Source: Epiperipatus broadwayi
Taxonomy: Eukaryota > Onychophora > Udeonychophora > Euonychophora > Peripatidae
DNA length: 64,000 nt
Direction: 5' to 3'
Assembly: GCA_028023455.1 (NCBI GenBank)
Contig: JAQFVV010006311.1
Coordinates: forward strand, 3,939,490-4,003,489
Shown piece by piece: positions 60,215 to 64,000 of this stretch (position 1 is its first letter; every line of letters starts with the position of its first letter). Under the pieces are notes generated by a model. The model made no database searches. It had not been told where the DNA came from and was given only the letters and a program-made list of their open reading frames with translations. Position numbers and translations under genes: made by a program.

Positions 60215-63037
60215 TGAAGCAATCAATGTCTAATCATCATCGATGCTTCATGTTTCACCATCTATACTAACCTCCTAGGGGTCCACAATTCAGACCTTGC
60301 TATAAATATATGCTATTCACTCACATACTGTATGCCAAATCATTCTAAAGATTAGTAACATTAATTTATATCTTGAGTAAAAATGAAACAGTAGTTTGAG
60401 TGATGCGTATATATATTATGACTAAAGCAATAATTTTATTGCTATGAAAATACATTTGCTTATATATTTGTGATTATTTTTATATATGTGTGTATTTAAT
60501 GTGACAACAAAGAAGAATGGAGGAGGCTCGAAATGCTAAAATAATCGTTTAAATTCAGCTCGTTGCCTTTAATTAAAATTGTCAATCGCAATTAAGATAG
60601 AAAACAAATCGTTTATCAGTTGTTGTCGAATGATTTAAAATATCTAAAAATGGTATTTCAAGCCTTATCTGTATAAAAACATGTTGTTAATTAAATGTTG
60701 TTTTTAAAGGAATTATAGAGATAGGGTTGGTGTATGAAATTGCATTCTGGGCAGTATTAAAATGTTATAAAAGGAACCACAGAACAAAGGAAGTTTTTTT
60801 TTTTAGTTACTTTCAGTTTTTAGTTGAGTTCAGAGGAGTTTTTAGTGAGTTGAATTTAATTACTTAAGAAGCCAACACAAGTTCTGCGTGATGAAGTGTG
60901 AGTAGTGGAGCCATCCGCCTCTCTTTTTCTCTCAGAGAACTGTCTACCAGCCGTAAAAATTCTATCTGACTGGCCATATGAGATGACATAGAACTATCTA
61001 CCTGTCTGTCTGCTGCTATGCTGATATCTTAGGTAAAATCATGTAATTTAGAGCTGCCTTAATACAAACATTCATGGATGATTTATAATTTATAGCTAAA
61101 TTAATTCATAGATCCATTTATGATGTTTTGCTAGTTTTGCTCGTAAACTCTCTCTCTATAATCCTTTATCAATACTTCTGTAATTCTAAATATATGTTAC
61201 TTTCACGCTTAATTTATGTTTATATAACTTTATGTGGCTCAATTAAATATATACAACTTATTTTGTTTAATATATATATTATTTTCTCTAATATGTCGGT
61301 ATCAATCAATCTCGCAACTTTAATTAAATTCATTAGTAAAATTATGTTCATTTGTTTATTTAAAATAGAAATCGTTCACTAGGTTGGTTGTATACCTAAA
61401 AGTATTTTATTGTGGATGCTTATTTTATTTTGTTGTTTAGTTGTCTTTATAAAAGATTGCGACACCTAATATAAAATTCTACCTTTCTTTACCATCACCC
61501 AGAGGGCTAAATTCTTTAATTAATATGTATATGGGAATCGAATTCAAATATAAATTTTATTAGCTTAGTAATATAAATAAAAATTATTATTCATTATGAT
61601 TTGTTAAATGACTCAGAATTGAAAAACAGATTATTGCGCAAGAGGTTAGACAATTTCCAAGTTTTAAAATAATGAAAATTATGTTATAATATTATATTCA
61701 TGTCCAATAACGTTGCTGGCATACCATCCACTTTATTCTGATATTTTATATTCTCGATTTTTCGACTGTTTAGTCATTGGGAACGTCTAAAGCTCCCATC
61801 CTACTTTTAAAATCATTCATAATCAGGAACACTACTTCCTGTGAACGTAAAGTTTATGAGGATTATGTGCTGCGGATGACAGTACATAATGATCTGGGAT
61901 CTCAAACTCAGCCTCTCCCTTGGTATTGCTCCGCCAGAATGCATGGACATATCCAATCTATGTTCGTTTCAAATATTCTTTTAAAATGATAAAATATCCA
62001 CAATTGCTATGAGGTTTTATTTCGTTATCGTATGCTAGTACCGTTACTCTTGTCCTTAGTTTAATCACCGTCTACCTAACTTCAGTAAGTTGCAATGATG
62101 TGTTAAAGATAATGATTCATTTCGTAAAATACGTTCAGTTCATGGAGTTAAAATGCTTTCTTTGAAAAAGCGTTATTGGTTCCCATAGATGTAAATGTAA
62201 TTTACATTAATGATTGCATAACTTACTCTCATAAATAAAGCACATTGTTTGTTTCTCATTTCTAAAAGACATCTTTGCCAAACAATGTGAATAAAAGTAT
62301 AAATAATGGTTTTCCTAAAGAAATACATGATTGAAATCATATATTTTGCCCATTATCAACTAAATCAGTTACTGTTAAAACTGTCACGATCTTTTATATT
62401 TATTTTCGGCATCCATAACGCTCCGTAGCAAAAGTTTTCTTGAAATAGTTTATCAACTCTGCACAAGTTACAAAACACTATAAAATTGTATCTGTAAAAT
62501 TATATTTATTAAATGAGTGATAGAAGGGATTTTATACAACAAAGTCCCAAGTCTTGTAAATAAACAATATTGTCCCAAGCGTGAAACTAGTTGGTAAAAT
62601 ATATATGCATTTTCTTAATCTTTTGTAATATATATATATGCGTTTGTTTAATATTTATTAAAAATATCTATTTTATGTAAATCCTGGTTTGTTGTTTTTG
62701 AATTATTTTCTAGTTAATATTTAGAACTATTTTCTTTAGCTAAGAGCTTAGCATTAATAAATAACTATAATAAATGTAATTCCTGGGCTACTCCAATCTC
62801 GATCATCATCATCAGTCTGATCTTATGCTCTACCACTTTGCTTATGGGCACAGATTTAAAATAATTTTACTGTGTCATCAGAATTGTTGTTCATTGGGTC
62901 AGAGATTTGAAGAATAGGCAAATAGGTTAGAATTCAGGATTGCTCCAGACCTGTGTATCTCGAGCATGATCAGATTCAAGGTACTTTTGCATAGGATTTG
63001 AATCTTGTTAAGTGAGCATACTGTTTTGACTGGTACA
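60215..63037 (+). repeat. 3' LTR of the family 2 element
   Basis: 2,823 bp, direct repeat of 54486-57271, ending CTGGTACA. It has a small insertion with ATATATATATG near 62625-62640 that the other LTR lacks. Confidence 0.9.
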
Positions 63038-63300
63038 ATATATATGCATGAATAAAATCTTTTTGTGTTATTAATACTGACAGTGACTGCTTTTATTATT
63101 ATTTATAAAAAGAAATATGTTTAATAAATATATTAAGTTTCTGCGTCTACTTGAGCTAGTGACTAGGGCTGGCAGTCATGATCTTAACAGCATGTATCTG
63201 CCTACTCTATAAATTTTCTAGGTTCAAGTAGCCTAGTGGCGCTCTGTATGGCAGATTATGGTAAGACTGGTAACTTCATCATCATTCCTGACCGTTATAG
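63038..63300 (+). mobile_element. Family 1 LTR, right part
   Basis: Continues the LTR interrupted at 54485: GCATGAATAAAATCTTTTTG, ACTGACAGTGACTGCTTTTA, GAGCTAGTGACTAGGGCT, TATCTGCCTACTCTATAAAT, TTCTAGGTTCAAGTAGCCTA, ending CCGTTATA. The order equals that at 8320-8604. Confidence 0.85.
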
Positions 63301-64000
63301 TAAATAACCATAAACATATATAAATGCTAGTGAATGTTATATTTAAATCCCAGTTTGACAAAGCATGATTTTAAAAAGTACCTATGAGTTTATGAAAAAT
63401 AAATTTATTGTTGTGAGTTCATTATAAAGCTATGGCTGGTATCATCATTATTATCATCATCATCATCATCTTTATATTATGATTAATTAAGTTGAGTAAC
63501 TAATTTCATGGCCATCCACTTAAGCAATGGTCTTCACTATGTTTGTTTGGAAGCCATTAATGAGAGTATTTTTGCATCTGTTCATCAATATACGTAAACT
63601 GAGCAAGTAATGTCTATAAGAGTCTTTGATATATAATTTTTGGTGATATTGGGATTTTATAATTTTATTGACATAAATAAAATATAAGAATGTCATTTTT
63701 TTGTTCATTAGTCATCCAAGTCATGTGTAGTAAAACTGTACTAAATGAGTTTGAACTCAGTGCACTATGGACAGATAAAATTTATCTAGATTTAAAACAA
63801 TCTGGTGGCGCTCGTGGGAAAACACACGTACTTAACTAAACTGAATAAAAGTGATCCAGTCCCCGTTCCAACTTAATAAAATTAACTTTATATGATATTT
63901 TTTATACATTGTTATAAATAACGCCAGTGTGTGCATATGACCATGAATAGTCTTATATATTTGGAAAGAAGAACAGGAAGGATTCTTTGTTATAAGAACC
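63301..64000. other. Non-coding DNA, nothing recognised
   Basis: An ATC trinucleotide patch at about 63441-63470. No gene supported on either strand. Confidence 0.45.

Larger units (their letters stand above)
54486..63037 (+). mobile_element. LTR retrotransposon with 2.8-kb LTRs (family 2), nested
   Basis: Two direct repeats, 54486-57271 and 60215-63037, begin TGAAACAATC or TGAAGCAATC and end CTGGTACA, the canonical TG...CA. The purine tract AAGTGGGAAAGAA (60202-60214) lies directly before the second LTR and fixes plus orientation. A tRNA-primer-like TGGCTTCCCAAGTGGGGC starts at 57292. The LTRs differ at several dozen visible positions and small gaps, so the insertion is much older than the family 1 element at 10149. 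The 2,943-bp interior holds only a gag-position coding relic and minisatellite repeats, with no protease, reverse transcriptase, RNase H or integrase, so it depended on another element. Flanking ATAT is present on both sides, inside an older family 1 LTR. Confidence 0.92.

Overview
This window is strongly A+T-rich eukaryotic (metazoan) nuclear DNA. It has long homopolymer runs, many (AT)n and (ATT)n microsatellites, canonical GT-AG introns and a dense layering of decayed transposable elements. A tyrosine-kinase-type gene with introns up to about 13 kb, together with non-LTR (including RTE-like), Penelope-like, hAT-like and LTR elements and a tRNA-derived SINE, points to an animal, most likely an invertebrate. 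The species cannot be named from the sequence. No operons, CRISPR arrays or bacterial features are present.

The only host gene I can build with confidence runs on the minus strand from 45616 down to 23804. It has four exons (45616-44586, 43787-43616, 37397-37333, 23872-23804) whose splice phases fit together exactly. They encode a tyrosine-kinase-like domain and a tyrosine-rich tail. The DFG aspartate is replaced by glycine and the glycine-rich loop is not recognisable, so the product looks like a pseudokinase, and the tail holds a YxxM motif. Its 5' and 3' ends were not found.

Left part (1-23.8 kb): tandem and direct repeats; a 1.3-kb hAT-like element (4685-6020); a decayed Penelope-like reverse transcriptase (about 6128-6415); an old LTR (about 7426-8604); a near-perfect foldback (9901-10106); a young LTR element with two 2.16-kb LTRs around only 594 bp (10149-15062, minus strand); a diverged relative (about 19218-21400); and a second hAT-like element (21559-22776).

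Middle (23.8-45.6 kb): introns of the kinase gene, filled with nested insertions. These include a 5'-truncated LINE inside an older repeat, a coding relic with a 186-bp (62-codon) duplication, a SINE with a 13-bp target duplication splitting an unidentified pseudo-exon, RTE-like and other LINE relics, a LINE bounded at both ends by (ATT)n, a foldback, and an unusual direct-plus-inverted repeat cluster at 40.76-41.59 kb.

Right part (45.7-64 kb): the end of a Penelope-like element (reverse transcriptase end plus GIY-YIG nuclease), a third hAT-like element (47088-48773), tandem repeats, a 96-bp (AT)n array, and an 8.55-kb LTR element with 2.8-kb LTRs (54486-63037) nested inside an old LTR of the first family.
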